Of a stretch of 64,000 nt of DNA, positions 50,151 to 60,800 are shown in pieces. Under the pieces are notes generated by a model that was not told where the DNA came from, did not search any database, and saw only the letters and a list, made by a program, of their open reading frames with translations. Origin of the DNA: Hymenolepis diminuta. Taxonomy: Eukaryota > Platyhelminthes > Cestoda > Cyclophyllidea > Hymenolepididae. A program made the position numbers and the translations under genes. The stretch spans positions 1,999,787-2,063,786 of the forward strand of contig CAADRB010000013.1 in NCBI GenBank assembly GCA_900708905.1, written 5' to 3'. The stretch's first letter is position 1; each line of letters begins with the position of its first letter.

Positions 50151-52190
50151 TTACGTCGGGAGATCCGAGTAGGCCGACTTCAACCTGTCAATACTCACTG
50201 AGTCCCTAATACTGCTATGATCTTGAATGAAGTTTTTAACCTTACGATCCGGCACTTTAAAAAGGCCGTCATAAGGTGGTTGCAAAGGTTTCCTTATGGC
50301 CTTTACTCGAACAAAAACGAAGGAACAGCTTAGTAAGCCTTTGTGAATTTGTCCTGTCCTATCATTCAGAAGAAGTGCATATTGGACGTATAAATCTGAA
50401 GTGATCTTTTAAACAAACAGCATAAGACAAGTGATCAATACTGTCTTTTTATTGGAGTCGAGAATCATTTCACCAGGTAGCCTAAGAGTCGTAGCAAGAA
50501 CGAGTTCCGTAGGACAGCATCCGAACTCTTCCATAATGGTGTTTCTAATTCCAAGTAGTATGATTGGGAAGCGTTCAGACGAATCCAGTCTCGGAGAAAG
50601 TGCAATTATATCGTATTTTAGCTGCCGATGAAAATGGTCGATAAGACCATTTGCAGCTGAATGGTAAGCTGTGGTTCAGATGTGTGTTAAACTAAGGAGA
50701 TGACTCAATTATCAAAAACAGGCAGGGGTGAATTGTGATCCTCTATCTGTTTTTATTGCAGAAGGGATGCGAATATTGATATCCAAGATTTTGCCAGTGC
50801 TCTAGCCACAGCTTCAGATGAAATATCACGTGAACCGATCAATACAAGTTAAGATGTGAGTGAAAGGATTGGATAGAGAGAGGGAACCTACTATAGCCAT
50901 ACGAATATGCCGAAAAAGATCGTCAGGCATAGGACATGAGGAAGGTAGACTTCGAGCATGATTGTGATCCTTGCTAACTTGACAAATGAAACGCTTAGCC
51001 CAAAGACGGATGCCATATCAAATATTTTCGCAGATGAAGCGGTCGGTAATCAGCTTATTTGTTAAACGAATACTTGCATGCGATAATCCATGAGAGCGAT
51101 TGAAGAGCTTCTGGCATTGTGATTACGAAACGAACAATGAATTTTGGCTCCAGAAGTGATTAGAGGAATGCACTCAAAGTATAACAATAGGTTTGAAGTG
51201 ATTGCTTTAAATTCTGGATCGGATTCTTGGTTAGCAACAGGTTTCCGTAGATCAGGGGGTACTGCACCTATTGAATGTAGTTCCATCGGGACATTTCATT
51301 GGAAAAAAGTTATTGAAGCCATTGATGTATAGGATATCATTGGTGAGTTATAAGGTGAAGTCAAAGTGGCGAACTTTTCTAGAAGATTTATGATCTCTAG
51401 GTGTTCGACTAATGTAAATTAATGGTTTGTAATCGGCCAAGATGGTGGCTTTGCGTCCTTCGAAGATATGTCGAATTTGTTTGACTGCTGAGAAAATGGT
51501 GAGTAATTCTCTGCAAAATGTTGAAGTGGCCATTGACAATCTGTTGAAGAACAGCTCCCACTGCCACTTGAGACGCATCTGAAGGATAACTCTCTATACA
51601 TTTCCAGAATTACTCTTTATTCGCATTCTCTATGGCAATACTTCGGTTTTTCGTTCACGAAGCTGGGGTGACACCTTTTTATCCCTTTGACGCATAACCC
51701 GTATCCGCCATGTCTAAACGCGCCTATCAGTTCGGCTCACCTAAAAAGCACATCTGCGCTCATATTCTCGCGCGTCCTTATCCGAATGACTCACATAAAG
51801 CTATCTTTGTTTTCCACTCAATAATAACGCACGCTTGTCAGTTACCGGCTCCTAGGCTTCCTGTTCATCTCCTCTTTTCCTCAGTATGCTCCCTTCTCTA
51901 TCTTTCTCTGTCAATCGTTTCAAACTCGTTGTGGTTCCCTTGATTACATTTTTGGCCTAATCAACTCTTGGTGCTCTGCTCCACTATTGTTATTGGCTAT
52001 TACTCAAACAGCTACGAATTGGTGACTGTTAGTGCTGTTGTTATTTGTTAGCTGCGAACCGTCAATTGTTACCTTAACTTCAACACATCCGTTTTTAGGA
52101 TAATTCAGGTTACACTTGAAGAATCAAGATATTTTAACGTGATCGCTTTGGATAAACGTTGTTTCACGGCAGCAAATGCTGATTTGGCTT
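50151..52190 (-). pseudogene. pol: Gypsy 2 pol pseudogene (RT end, RNase H, IN)
   Basis: In element order, the RT connection region is at 52090-52190 (contains FAAVKQRLSKAITL). RNase H follows, starting with TDASQVAVGA, which spans the solo-LTR insertion site, and continuing with RHIFEGRKATILADYKPL at 51440-51480. The integrase has a zinc-binding region near 50940-51260, and the core contains KTDRGSQFT and NGLIDHFHRQLK (Asp in place of the catalytic Glu). The C-terminus has PPYDGLFKV and SIDRLKSAY before a stop at 50151. The lost glutamate and several stops make it inactive. Confidence 0.8.
51580..52085 (+). repeat. Solo LTR L1 nested in Gypsy 2, TSD CATC
   Basis: A 506-bp solo LTR begins TGAAGGATAAC and ends CTTCAACA, flanked by CATC on both sides (51576-51579 and 52086-52089). 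Leaving out the LTR and one CATC makes the RNase H frame of the host element continuous through the TDAS motif, an independent check of both edges. A TATA-like CATAAAGC lies near 51793. It is in opposite orientation to its host element. Confidence 0.9.
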
Positions 52191-52283
52191 GGAAGACCTC
52201 TGCACGCACATCCGCGCTTTTCAGAATGTTCAAGCAAGTGTGAAACTCTCTTGGTCAGCGTGAGTACTGTTGTGCACTCCACA
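52191..52283 (-). repeat. 5' LTR remnant of Gypsy element 2
   Basis: It is the first 93 bp of the LTR (minus strand starts TGTGGAGTGC), matching 49800-49915 apart from a small deletion. It joins pol directly at a region of microhomology (GATTTGGCTTGGAAGACCTC against GATTGGCTGGGAAGAGCTC). Confidence 0.7.
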
Positions 52284-52396
52284 GAGTTAATATTAAAGCA
52301 AATTAGTAAATTAAAATATTTATAAATTTCTATTTAATCCAAGGAAACTTTATTGGTTATATATCAATAGATGAAATAACAGCGAATAAATATCTA

Positions 52397-53670
52397 TCAG
52401 GTTGTAACAGGAGTCCTGCCCAATTTTTGAGCTGTGTGTTTGGGACACGACTACTTCAATTTACCTTGTTAATGCTGTATGCCTATCTATGTTAATTAAT
52501 AAAATTTTGTTTCTTCTTTCAGATCGTTACTAATAACACTTTCTAGCACTAATGTACACTCCAAATGAAGAGCATATCAAGCAGTATCAGGCATACTTTA
52601 CGGTTTGAATTTCCCCAAGGAAATACGGCAAGCTGAGCAGCAAAAAAAATACTCATGGACACTTATGCAAATGATTTTGCGAATGAAAAGACCTGCAGAA
52701 GGTGGTTTTTACGTTTCAACAAGGTTGAATTCAGCCTGAAAGACGTGAGACGAACCGAGAGCAGAATGCTCAGAAACTAAATTCTGAGCAATGCAAGTTG
52801 TCTATACAACTAGAGGACCGAGTAAAATCTTTCACAATATATATATATATATTTTTATATAAGGTAACGAAAAGACTTGGCAGTCTCAAAGACTGGGAAA
52901 TGGGCCCTCTCCCCCACACGATTTGTCGGAAATCAACAGCCAATAGCGTGTGACCTGTTGTGTTTCTCGTGAACTTCAGACACCTCTTTTAGACCGATTC
53001 ATAACTGACAGCGACGAGAAGTGGTGGATCCTTTACAACAATGTTAAGCGCAAAAGACGGTGGCCAAGTCAAGTAAGTGATTCAAAGCCAATTCCACTTC
53101 CAAACCGAGGGGTGGACTGCACCCGACAAAAATTCTTTTGTGTGTTCGGTGGAATTTGAAGGGACTTGTTTATTATGAACTAATGGGTGACAATGAAACA
53201 ATAACATCTGAAGTTTACTGTTAGCAGCTAACTCGTTTAAAAGCAGTTAACGACAGGAAAAGGGGTCTTCATTGGTCAATCGAAAAGGAGTGATTCTGCA
53301 CCATGACAATGTCAGACCGCACACTTCAAGAGCAACCAAATAGCTCGTTGAAGAATTTTGCTGAGAAGTAATGCATCCCCTACCACATTTCCCAATCTTC
53401 ACTTGCACCAACCGATTTTTATCTTCTTAGGAGCTTACAGAATCATTAAGTGGGACAAGAGAAAAGGTCGAAAAGAAGAAGCTATTTTCCATTTTGAGTC
53501 CAAACAGGCTAAATTCTATGAAGAAGGAATGAGAAAGCTTATGGCAAGATGGGAAGATGTAATTAATAAAAATGGCGACTATGTTAAACATTAAATAAAT
53601 GTATTTTTGACATAATTTTCACTTTAATTCAAATTTAAAAAATGGACAAAACTTCTGTTACAAGCTGATC
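52397..53670 (+). mobile_element. Mariner element 1 (cecropia/mellifera-like), decayed
   Basis: The terminal inverted repeats pair as TCAGGTTGTAACAGGAGT (left, from 52397) with TCAGCTTGTAACAGAAGT (right, reverse strand, to about 53668). A TA borders the left end; the right end is offset by about two bases. It encloses a full-order but broken transposase. A TA microsatellite (about 52839-52852) has grown inside it. It lies 110 bp from Gypsy element 2. Confidence 0.8.
52553..53594 (+). pseudogene. Mariner 1 transposase pseudogene
   Basis: The frame starts near an ATG at 52552. Recognisable parts are CRRWFLRFNKVEFSLKD of the DNA-binding domain (about 52695-52745), DRFITDSDEKWWILYNNVKR with the first catalytic Asp, ILHHDNVRPHTSRATK with the second, and SLAPTDFYLL, where the family has SPDLAPTDF, so the third Asp is gone. 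The C-terminus ends GDYVK. Stops and frameshifts occur throughout. The motif wording is closest to the cecropia/Hsmar1-type group. Confidence 0.8.
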
Positions 53671-54300
53671 TATCAAAATATCTTTTTAAAGTTGAATCCG
53701 AAATTAAGATTTGCTTATTACTTTATAACACTTCAATTGTCATATGAGGTACGCGGGCTAAAGTAGCAATTCCTAATTATTCTGTATATTTGTTATGATT
53801 GGTCCGCCAATTCTTTCTCATCTCACTATCACGTTAGACGCGGGGATGAAAAGTTAGAGAACTTAAATGCAAAATGGAACCTTAAGGACCTTTTATTTTC
53901 ACTTAACCACATTAATATTTTATAAATCGATATTCAGAGGAGCTGTACTTGTAAGAAATATTTAAGATGTCGGTAAAAATTTTCCTTCTTCCTTATATTT
54001 CGGCAATGATTTTCAGCAATGTTTATCAAAAAGCATTTCTCTGCTTATTTCAATTAAATCTATTAATTTATATTTTGTTGCTCCTTCTAATGTTACTTCT
54101 TATAAAATATGTCTACATAGTTCAATTTCTAAAAATAATTATCGCGTTGATGATATTTAAAGAGTCCCGTGACAAGACAAATGAGACTTAAATGAATTTA
54201 CACTCTAAAAGCAAATAAAATTTCCAATTTAATAACCTGAGTGAACATTGTTTACGGAGCTCTGCCAACTCAAAAATTTTATCTCATCTCTAATATGTTA
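53671..54300. other. Intergenic, hydrophobic open frame only
   Basis: A 74-codon frame at 53967-54191 would encode a leucine/isoleucine-rich segment. In AT-rich DNA such frames arise by chance and there is no other support. Confidence 0.4.
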
Positions 54301-54304
54301 AAAC

Positions 54305-54450
54305 AGTAAGCTGGAGAATATTTTTTTAGATTGTTTGTCTTCTCAAACATTGAAAAAAATGAAGTGAAGCGGCAAGACTAGCATTTCTTGATCACCGATC
54401 AGTAATTGAATTTCCCGATTAAAATTTGTTTTAATTATTGTATTATTGTG
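54305..54450 (-). repeat. Repeat-family D fragment, short copy
   Basis: It shares GTTTGTCTTCTCAAAC and a GCGGCAAGAC block with the copy at 44331-44600 (TTTTGTCTTCTCAACC, ACGGCAAGACC), in the same orientation. The copy at 60555 has TTTGTCTTTGCAAGC at this position. The rest is diverged or deleted. Confidence 0.3.
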
Positions 54451-54924
54451 CGTAAATTATACATAGCACTTCCCGTAAGTTTTAAAGCAAAATTTTTCTG
54501 TTTAAGGCTTATTCCAGGGTTACTACATTAAGAAAATTCAAGATTGTCATTGGTTAACTACCTTATGGGTAAAAAAGAAGCCCAGCTTAGAAAGTGGAAA
54601 GCGTGAAAACTAATTGAAAGCATATTAAGACTTTACAAACTCTCTTAAAGCACTATTAATTAGATGCGTGATGCATTCGAAAGGAGATTGATGAATAGTC
54701 GTGAAAAACGGTCATAGATAATTTGACAAAATCAAGACGTTTTCTTTTCTAATTTGGGCTGTAAAACTAGAAAATGTCAAATTTTCTATAACTGACTCTT
54801 TTCATTTAACATATTTAATGCTCATAAACTTTATTACCAGCTCCAAGGCAAGGCAAAAAAACGTCTGAATAAATGGGATAACAAGTACCCAAAAGGGGGA
54901 GGGGAGAGGAGAGGTAGAGGGGGT

Positions 54925-55536
54925 TGTAGTGGCAGAGTCACCAGTTTGTAGAGGGCCACCAGATTGTTGAGGGTCACCAGTTTGTATCGGCAGATGGCTA
55001 ACAGTAAATGAAAGAAAAGGAACACCAAGGATTGCGTATATCAGGTTGTATTGAACAAAGCTCAGTACAGAGTCTCAAGGGAAAACAGGGAATTGGAGGA
55101 GAAGGATTGAGCTATGGAAGAGGCGTTGGACGAGCTAGGGTCCCTTGGTGTCTGTGTTTGTGTGTGTCTGATGGAGGCTATTTATAATCGACACTTTGGG
55201 TGAGGACACGCATAAGGATATGATTGTATGCGTGCTTGAATTGGTCGGGACGATTGTAGGAAAAGGAAGGGCCAGTGCAGACAAGACCGGTTAACAGCAG
55301 GGCCGACTAAGCGGTGTCTGCTATTATCGTCCGAGGTATGCTTACCTTTTCGATAGATGAGAAATAGGCCAGCTGAGGACACACGATGTTTGTCTATGGA
55401 GTGCTTAGGTCAGGAAAGGTTAAAAGTTTACAGACGCTACTATAAAGACAAGATAAACAAATTTAGATTAGAGAGTATGTAAGATAAACATTATGGAGAA
55501 GAAAGATTCATCCTTCGGGGTAAAGAATAGAGTACA
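54925..55536 (-). repeat. LTR-like repeat L3, minus copy, ungapped
   Basis: This is the ungapped partner of 42936-44001, inverted. It has the same TATA box (minus strand TATAAATAG, about 55182), a broken CA repeat and three 18-bp CTGGTG(A/G) units. The left edge (TGTAGT on plus) is exact from the comparison; the right edge is approximate. No matching target duplication is visible. A frame at 55182-55382 is a shadow of the repeat. Confidence 0.65.
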
Positions 55537-55951
55537 TCAAAAGTCGTGCTTCACTTAAAATTGGGGAAATTGATTGGACCATATTTTCAAAAAGGAGAGA
55601 AACCAAAACGTTCTCTAGTAGTGTTTATTATCACTTGATTCCCAGCTTCAAGCAGGGCATTATCTCCTCTATATTCAGAGCTCGTCAGTTAGTCATGCCA
55701 CTCGATTTGCTTGTACCTCTTACTATTAAAGGCAAACCGGTGAAATTATCAGGGAAACCTGTAATAAAACGCTTCAATGAATTTGCATATGTATTCATAA
55801 ATTATTCTTCCGAACATTATGTTACTGTTATTAAATTTCCAATGAATTTCACATGGCAATTAAACTTGCACTTTTATAATCAACTTACTTTACATTGGTT
55901 TAATTTAAGGAATTTATTAAATCCGCGAATAATAGTTTTTATGAAAAAATG
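55523..55951 (+). CDS. Open frame C, distant A/B relative, no intron
   Basis: A frame stays open for 142 codons to a TGA at 55949-55951, unusually long for this composition. RAR-QLVM aligns with KAK-SVIL of gene B, and LTIKG then follows at the same distance as ITIDG. A VIKRF block and a terminal IIVFMKK resemble B's VIRFW and VYLVLK. The intron of A and B is absent. The first ATG is at 55698, inside the conserved part, so the true start is unknown (an upstream exon or a start lost to the adjacent L3 repeat). The homology is suggestive only. Confidence 0.35.
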
Positions 55952-56896
55952 AATCGCTTGATAGTATTTAATTTATAATACTTTTCTCGCGAATATTTTA
56001 TAACTTAATCAACGGTAGCCTTTTGCTCAGGAGATTTTAATTCATGAATGGGATATCCATAAGCTATTAAACCTGGGTATCGACGTAATATTTAAAGAGA
56101 ACTTTATTTACATTAGTAAAATTAATACATTTGTGGTTATTTAGCTATTTGAATGCTTAGATATTATAATTACAAATTATTTTAGGTCAGTTTTAATGAT
56201 TAAACATCCTCTGAACGGATAAAAAGACTAGATTATTCGTTAGCAAATGAAACAAGGGGACAAGTGGATTTATGAAACAAAGTTAGGAAGTTGGAGGGAA
56301 GAATTAGGTCACCATATTTTTCATTAATGATAAAAATTATCAGGTAATATCCAACTGTTTCTACAATCAATTTTCACACTTTGATCCCCAGATAACTAAG
56401 TGAGTGTATCCAAATGATATTCAGAGATCGTAGAATGTATCATTTAATTAAATGGTCGGTCATGCCCATTGGTTGATTGATTATTATCTTTGAAAACCCA
56501 TGAAGAGAGAGGAAACGGGAAAACTAATGATACTTGCTGAAACTCTAATTGCTTTTTCTTGATCCCCCTTCATTTGACTTCGGTCTAGGAGTAAAAAATA
56601 ATGTTTACTTAAATACTATCAAAATTCAAATATCCTAATTTTATTAAAATTTTTGTTATTTTGTACAGAGAAAATTCAGTTTGCCCATATTAAATCCTCT
56701 TTAAAGTGTAAAGAGCTATAAGGGCGCAGTGCAATGATAAGTCTACTACTTGGCTCTTTAAACGTCAAATTTATCCAAAAGGTGATTCACAAACTGCAGA
56801 AATATTAACTCCAAATGATTCATCTATCTTTGCTGCTAGAAAAGAAACCTTAAAAATGTGCAAAATGATAAACACAAAGCTGGCGTTTAGATTCGT
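55952..56896. other. Intergenic, nothing recognised
   Basis: No gene or shared repeat is visible. Confidence 0.5.
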
Positions 56897-57315
56897 TTAA
56901 CTGATGGTTAGCTTATGATTTAAAAATTGTGCATATTTCCCACCTGCCATCTTAACACCGTAAGTTGCTAAATATCGTATGCGATCATTTTTGCATTCTA
57001 AGCGATTGATTAATAGGACTGAAGTGGCAAATTGATCAATCGATCGATGACTTAAAAAGCGACCAATAAGAATTGGATTCTTTGATACCTTGACGTTGCT
57101 CTCAACATCTTTGTCTATTTCCATTTTGTCTTTAACGCACTTGCTGTTAACCGATTTGAGTTGCTTATGACCAGTAACATGTGAAAAAAATTCACATTGT
57201 TCTGTGTAATAATAATTATAAAATAATTTAAAACGGCAATATTACCTTTTTGTAAGCTTTCCGGCAGTTTGCATCATTCAAAAGGATCGTTTTCCCCATT
57301 TAGCACTACTTTTAA
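56897..57315 (-). pseudogene. Candidate two-exon gene, interrupted
   Basis: On the minus strand a long open second exon (56897-57201) ends VKMAGGKYAQFLNHKLTIS and stops. It follows a clean acceptor (ATTATTACACAG) and a 44-bp intron (57202-57245, starting GTAATA). The phase-matching upstream exon encodes CKLPESLQK but has TGA one codon before it, so the gene is broken or starts differently. The intron size and terminal GGK recall genes A and B, but I could not align the rest convincingly. Confidence 0.35.
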
Positions 57316-59333
57316 TGACCGCCTCCTTCAATTATCAGACCGTTTTAAAAGCACTAATCTGGGTTTATACAAAAGTTGGTAGTGGTATTACTTGACATAA
57401 GCTTGAGGGTAATGAGAAACACCGATCATTAAAAGGCATTACGATATTTACTTATGGGTCCGTATATGGACCTAAGTTTCTATGATGGTTTTGTTTAAAA
57501 CAAGACGTCCGATAAAGTTATTTGACTTCCCAACCTGCTGAAATGTAATTGAGCATCACAAACCTAAGAGGACTTTCAGTTGTGATTATTAACTTCATTC
57601 TCATCAAATAGAGGATCAGACAGGCCAAATTTAATATTTGCAAAGTCGTATTATACTACAAACAAAATTTCTCAATCTTCAATTAAATATTTATCCCATG
57701 ATCGTTTTAGAAAAAAATTGATCCTGGATTTAGGCTTGAAAAGTCAACTTGCTAAAATTAGAGCTGATTGGTATTCACAAAATGCATAATTCTGAATAAT
57801 CACAATACAAAATAGTCCAGATTTTGATATTTATCAAGCGAAGTCTTGCTTAAAGTTTCAAATAATAGTCACACAGTTATAAAATATGATATATACATCC
57901 ATCAGAAAGATGTGAACTACAATATTCTATCCAGACAACAGGATGCATGGCTGTGGAGGAGACAAAATAGTTAGGAAAAAGGGTCGAAAGATTTGGCTCA
58001 GAAGGTTCTGGTTAATCAGTTTTGCTCCTCTCTGCCCAAAGAACATTCGCGGTTGTTTCGTTAAACGGTCTTTTAAAGTGGCTTGCGGTGAATTCAAGTT
58101 AAAATTAAGGATGACATTCAGATGTATGTCAGTTTAATCATGCTCGTTTTTATAAAGCCAGAAATTTAACTCTGTGGATCCTCGTTAATAATTTAGCCAG
58201 AGCAACAATGATCCTGTCAATAATGAAAGGTCACTACTCTTGTCGATGTTCACAAACAGTCAGTAGCTTTGCACTTCACCGTCTTTGCTATAATTCTCTT
58301 AAGATGGGGTTAACCCAAGTAAAGACAGAAATTGACGTTATTGTCTGCCTCAGCCATGATGCTCCTATCAAACCAAGGACTGCCTTGGTGCTCTTGTTAA
58401 TTTGTCCTAATCATTAATTTACGCCAAGATCTAAGGTCTAAGATGTCCTTGAAATATATTTTTAAACTATAAATTGTAATAATAACGAATACTTTCCCAA
58501 AGTAGATTTAAAAAGTTTTCTGGGTTTTATTTTTAATAAATACTCTGTAGTAAATTTCTATTTATTATTGTTCTCTTAAGGTGAAGCTAACTTAAATGTC
58601 ATGAACGGGTTTTTATTTATATGTCGGAATCGAACCCCTAAGAAAAAAATTTTGACTGTCTGCTTTTAAAGCACTTTTATCACTTATGAAAACGAAAGTT
58701 TCAAGTCTTCATTTTTAAACAATCGGTGATTATTTATTCTAATGAGGTGTCTTGTTTATATCTAATGAAAAATTCCATTTTCTATGGACTCAAACAATGA
58801 ACATAAGAATTAGTACTTCTTTGGGAAGGATTGACTAATCAACTTTTATATTAAAAAGGGAAGATCTAATTTTACTAAGTCATAAAAAGGTGTCCGATAT
58901 TATAATAAATACCTAATAATATCACATCACTTTAAAATTATGAACTGTTACATCAGAGGTATTTATTTTCACCGCTTGAATGAATAGATATGCAAGAGTA
59001 GCTTTGTTTGGCAACTAAGAATGCCTGAAGGAATTTCACATAATCAAAACCGGGGGCAGAAAATTAAATTAAATGCAAACTTAATATACGTGGACGAAGA
59101 TATTTTAAGAAAAATAACACATTGGGGTTATATAACTTACCGACAAGAACAATTTTGAGGACGGAACTTCAATTGTTCACTGGTCCATCCATCCATCAAA
59201 GTAGACAATATTGAGTTCTAAAATTTATGGAATAATAATGATAATAATATCTACCCTTCTTGACTCTAACAGTACGTAGTGGAATCTTTTAAATACCGGT
59301 ACTGAAGCTGATGTCAATGTAAGAGATGACATC
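57316..59333. other. Intergenic; lone B box near 58.6 kb
   Basis: There are weak open frames at 57943-58137 and 58208-58417 with no recognised domain. The minus strand near 58625-58635 reads GGTTCGATTCC, a perfect B box, but no tRNA fold is evident around it. Confidence 0.4.
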
Positions 59334-59725
59334 TGTAGCGGATGCTACACCAATAAGCCTTTTTGCTATATCTAGCTAATCCTCCTAAGCAGTCCGGATA
59401 GCGTCTGGCAGAATCCTCTATTATAAATTTGCTCCCAAAATTAGCTAGGCTGTACCCAAAGTAGCGAGAACAAGAAAGGCGTGGAGCGGAGAGGGTTTAT
59501 TGCTCCGTATGCGATGAACTGGTAAGAATTTTTAAACGAACAGAGCTCCTTATGAGATGTTGTCCACGAGCTTGGTTCTTATATACAAACAACGCTGAGG
59601 TGCAGGGATAGTGATTGCTGATTGTCTGGAGGTCACACATTCTTTTATGTGTCATTTGAACATTGACATTTTACAGGACTTAAAACTGCTGAAAAGTGGA
59701 CACTGTAAGTTCCGATTCATCATCT
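59334..59725 (-). repeat. Solo LT​R of family L2
   Basis: It matches the Gypsy 2 3' LTR from TGTAGCGGATGCTAC (left edge, with the intact TG that is mutated in that copy). It continues through AAAATTAGCTAGGCTGTACCCAAAGT to GATTGCTGATTGTCTGGAGGTC. The right-hand third is diverged and the right edge is approximate. No coding remnant accompanies it. Confidence 0.6.
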
Positions 59726-60554
59726 TGCATTGGAATGTCATTCACTTATTTGCCATTTTCTGAATTCTATTAGTTCAGCATTTTAAAACAAATCCCAATC
59801 CAGGTTTAATATGCCATAAATGCGTTTACTCTAAATTCAAAATTATTGATCTCCTCTTTATATTTTTAACTCCTCTTAATAATTATAAATCAAAATTTCG
59901 AAATTTAAAAACACGACCATTGCATCGCTGACTTTTAACCAATCATCGGATTAAAGAGGTAGTTTTAATATAAATTCGGTTGTGATAGTGATAACAAAAT
60001 AATGTGCAACTAATCCGGTGTTTGATTCAATTAAATTTATTCTTTTGAATTGGTTTTTTTCAAATATTTATAAACTTTGTCACACTTTTTATGATATTTA
60101 AATGACCATTGGGTTATATTTACAATTTTTTGCCTAAAGCTTGGTAGATTTGATTGGCTGGGCTCAAAAAGAGAAACGAAATGTCCCCATATTTTACTTT
60201 TAACTTAAAATAATTTTTTCCTAATTTATGAATCCTTAAGTAATTTTGTATTTGTAAATGTATTCCTTAAAAATCGTATTTTTTAGAGGAAAATAAGTGT
60301 AATATTTAGTAAAATATTTCTTCTTTGATTTGTTGAGCATCAGTTTAAAAGTAATTAACTCATTTTTCGAGGGAGTTTGTAGAAATCACTGGCATTCAAA
60401 GTAAAATTTTAGACAAATCCTTCTTTTTCTTTTACAAATAAAAAGATGAATTTGTTAATTTATTACAAATTATAAATTTTGAATTGACCTTACAGTTCGG
60501 AGCAATTTTAAATTCCTATTACAAATTTTTAATTAACTCATTTCTGTCATATTA
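59726..60554. other. AT-rich intergenic, nothing recognised
   Basis: Very AT-rich with no coding frames or shared repeats that I can support. Confidence 0.5.
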
Positions 60555-60800
60555 AAACTGTAAGAAGTGGATTATTATACAAGATTATTTGTCTTTGCAA
60601 GCATTTGAAGGAAAGGCGGGATGGACCTCTCATAATTAAATAATACCGATCCATAAGTACTGAATAACGTAGATAAGCATTCCGATCCGGGAGACAAAGC
60701 ACTGGATCTGACTTTTGAAATTTGAATTTCAGATTTAGTAAATAATATATAACTCAAGTCCAGAAAGCAAATGAAGTAAGCCTCTTTAATATCTTGATGT
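60555..60800 (-). pseudogene. Repeat-family D fragment, copy 3
   Basis: It aligns with 44331-44600 over roughly 90 bases on the minus strand. The shared frame here stays open from IKEAYFICF to a stop near 60575, longer than in the other copy. The upstream part has stops. Unknown family. Confidence 0.3.

Larger units (their letters stand above)
49537..52283 (-). mobile_element. Gypsy element 2 with 4-bp TSD, internally deleted
   Basis: This is a minus-strand Ty3/Gypsy element flanked by the direct repeat GAGT (49533-49536 and 52284-52287). It has a 379-bp 3' LTR (left), a polypurine tract, an integrase-RNase H-RT-connection pol remnant, and a 93-bp 5' LTR remnant (right). Gag, protease and most of RT are missing: pol runs straight into the 5' LTR remnant. 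A solo LTR of family L1 (51580-52085) is nested in the RNase H region. Many stops show it is inactive. Confidence 0.85.

Noticed and set aside
51710..51943. A 77-codon plus-strand frame
   Set aside because: It lies inside the solo LTR; similar non-coding LTR copies at 6.5 and 35.8 kb do not keep the frame.
53967..54191. A hydrophobic frame resembling a membrane protein
   Set aside because: T-rich DNA encodes Leu/Ile/Phe by default; no splice, start context or paralogue support.
56897..57124. A link between this frame and repeat-family D through a shared TCAAGGTATCAA word
   Set aside because: The 12-bp match is read in different frames in the two places and does not extend.
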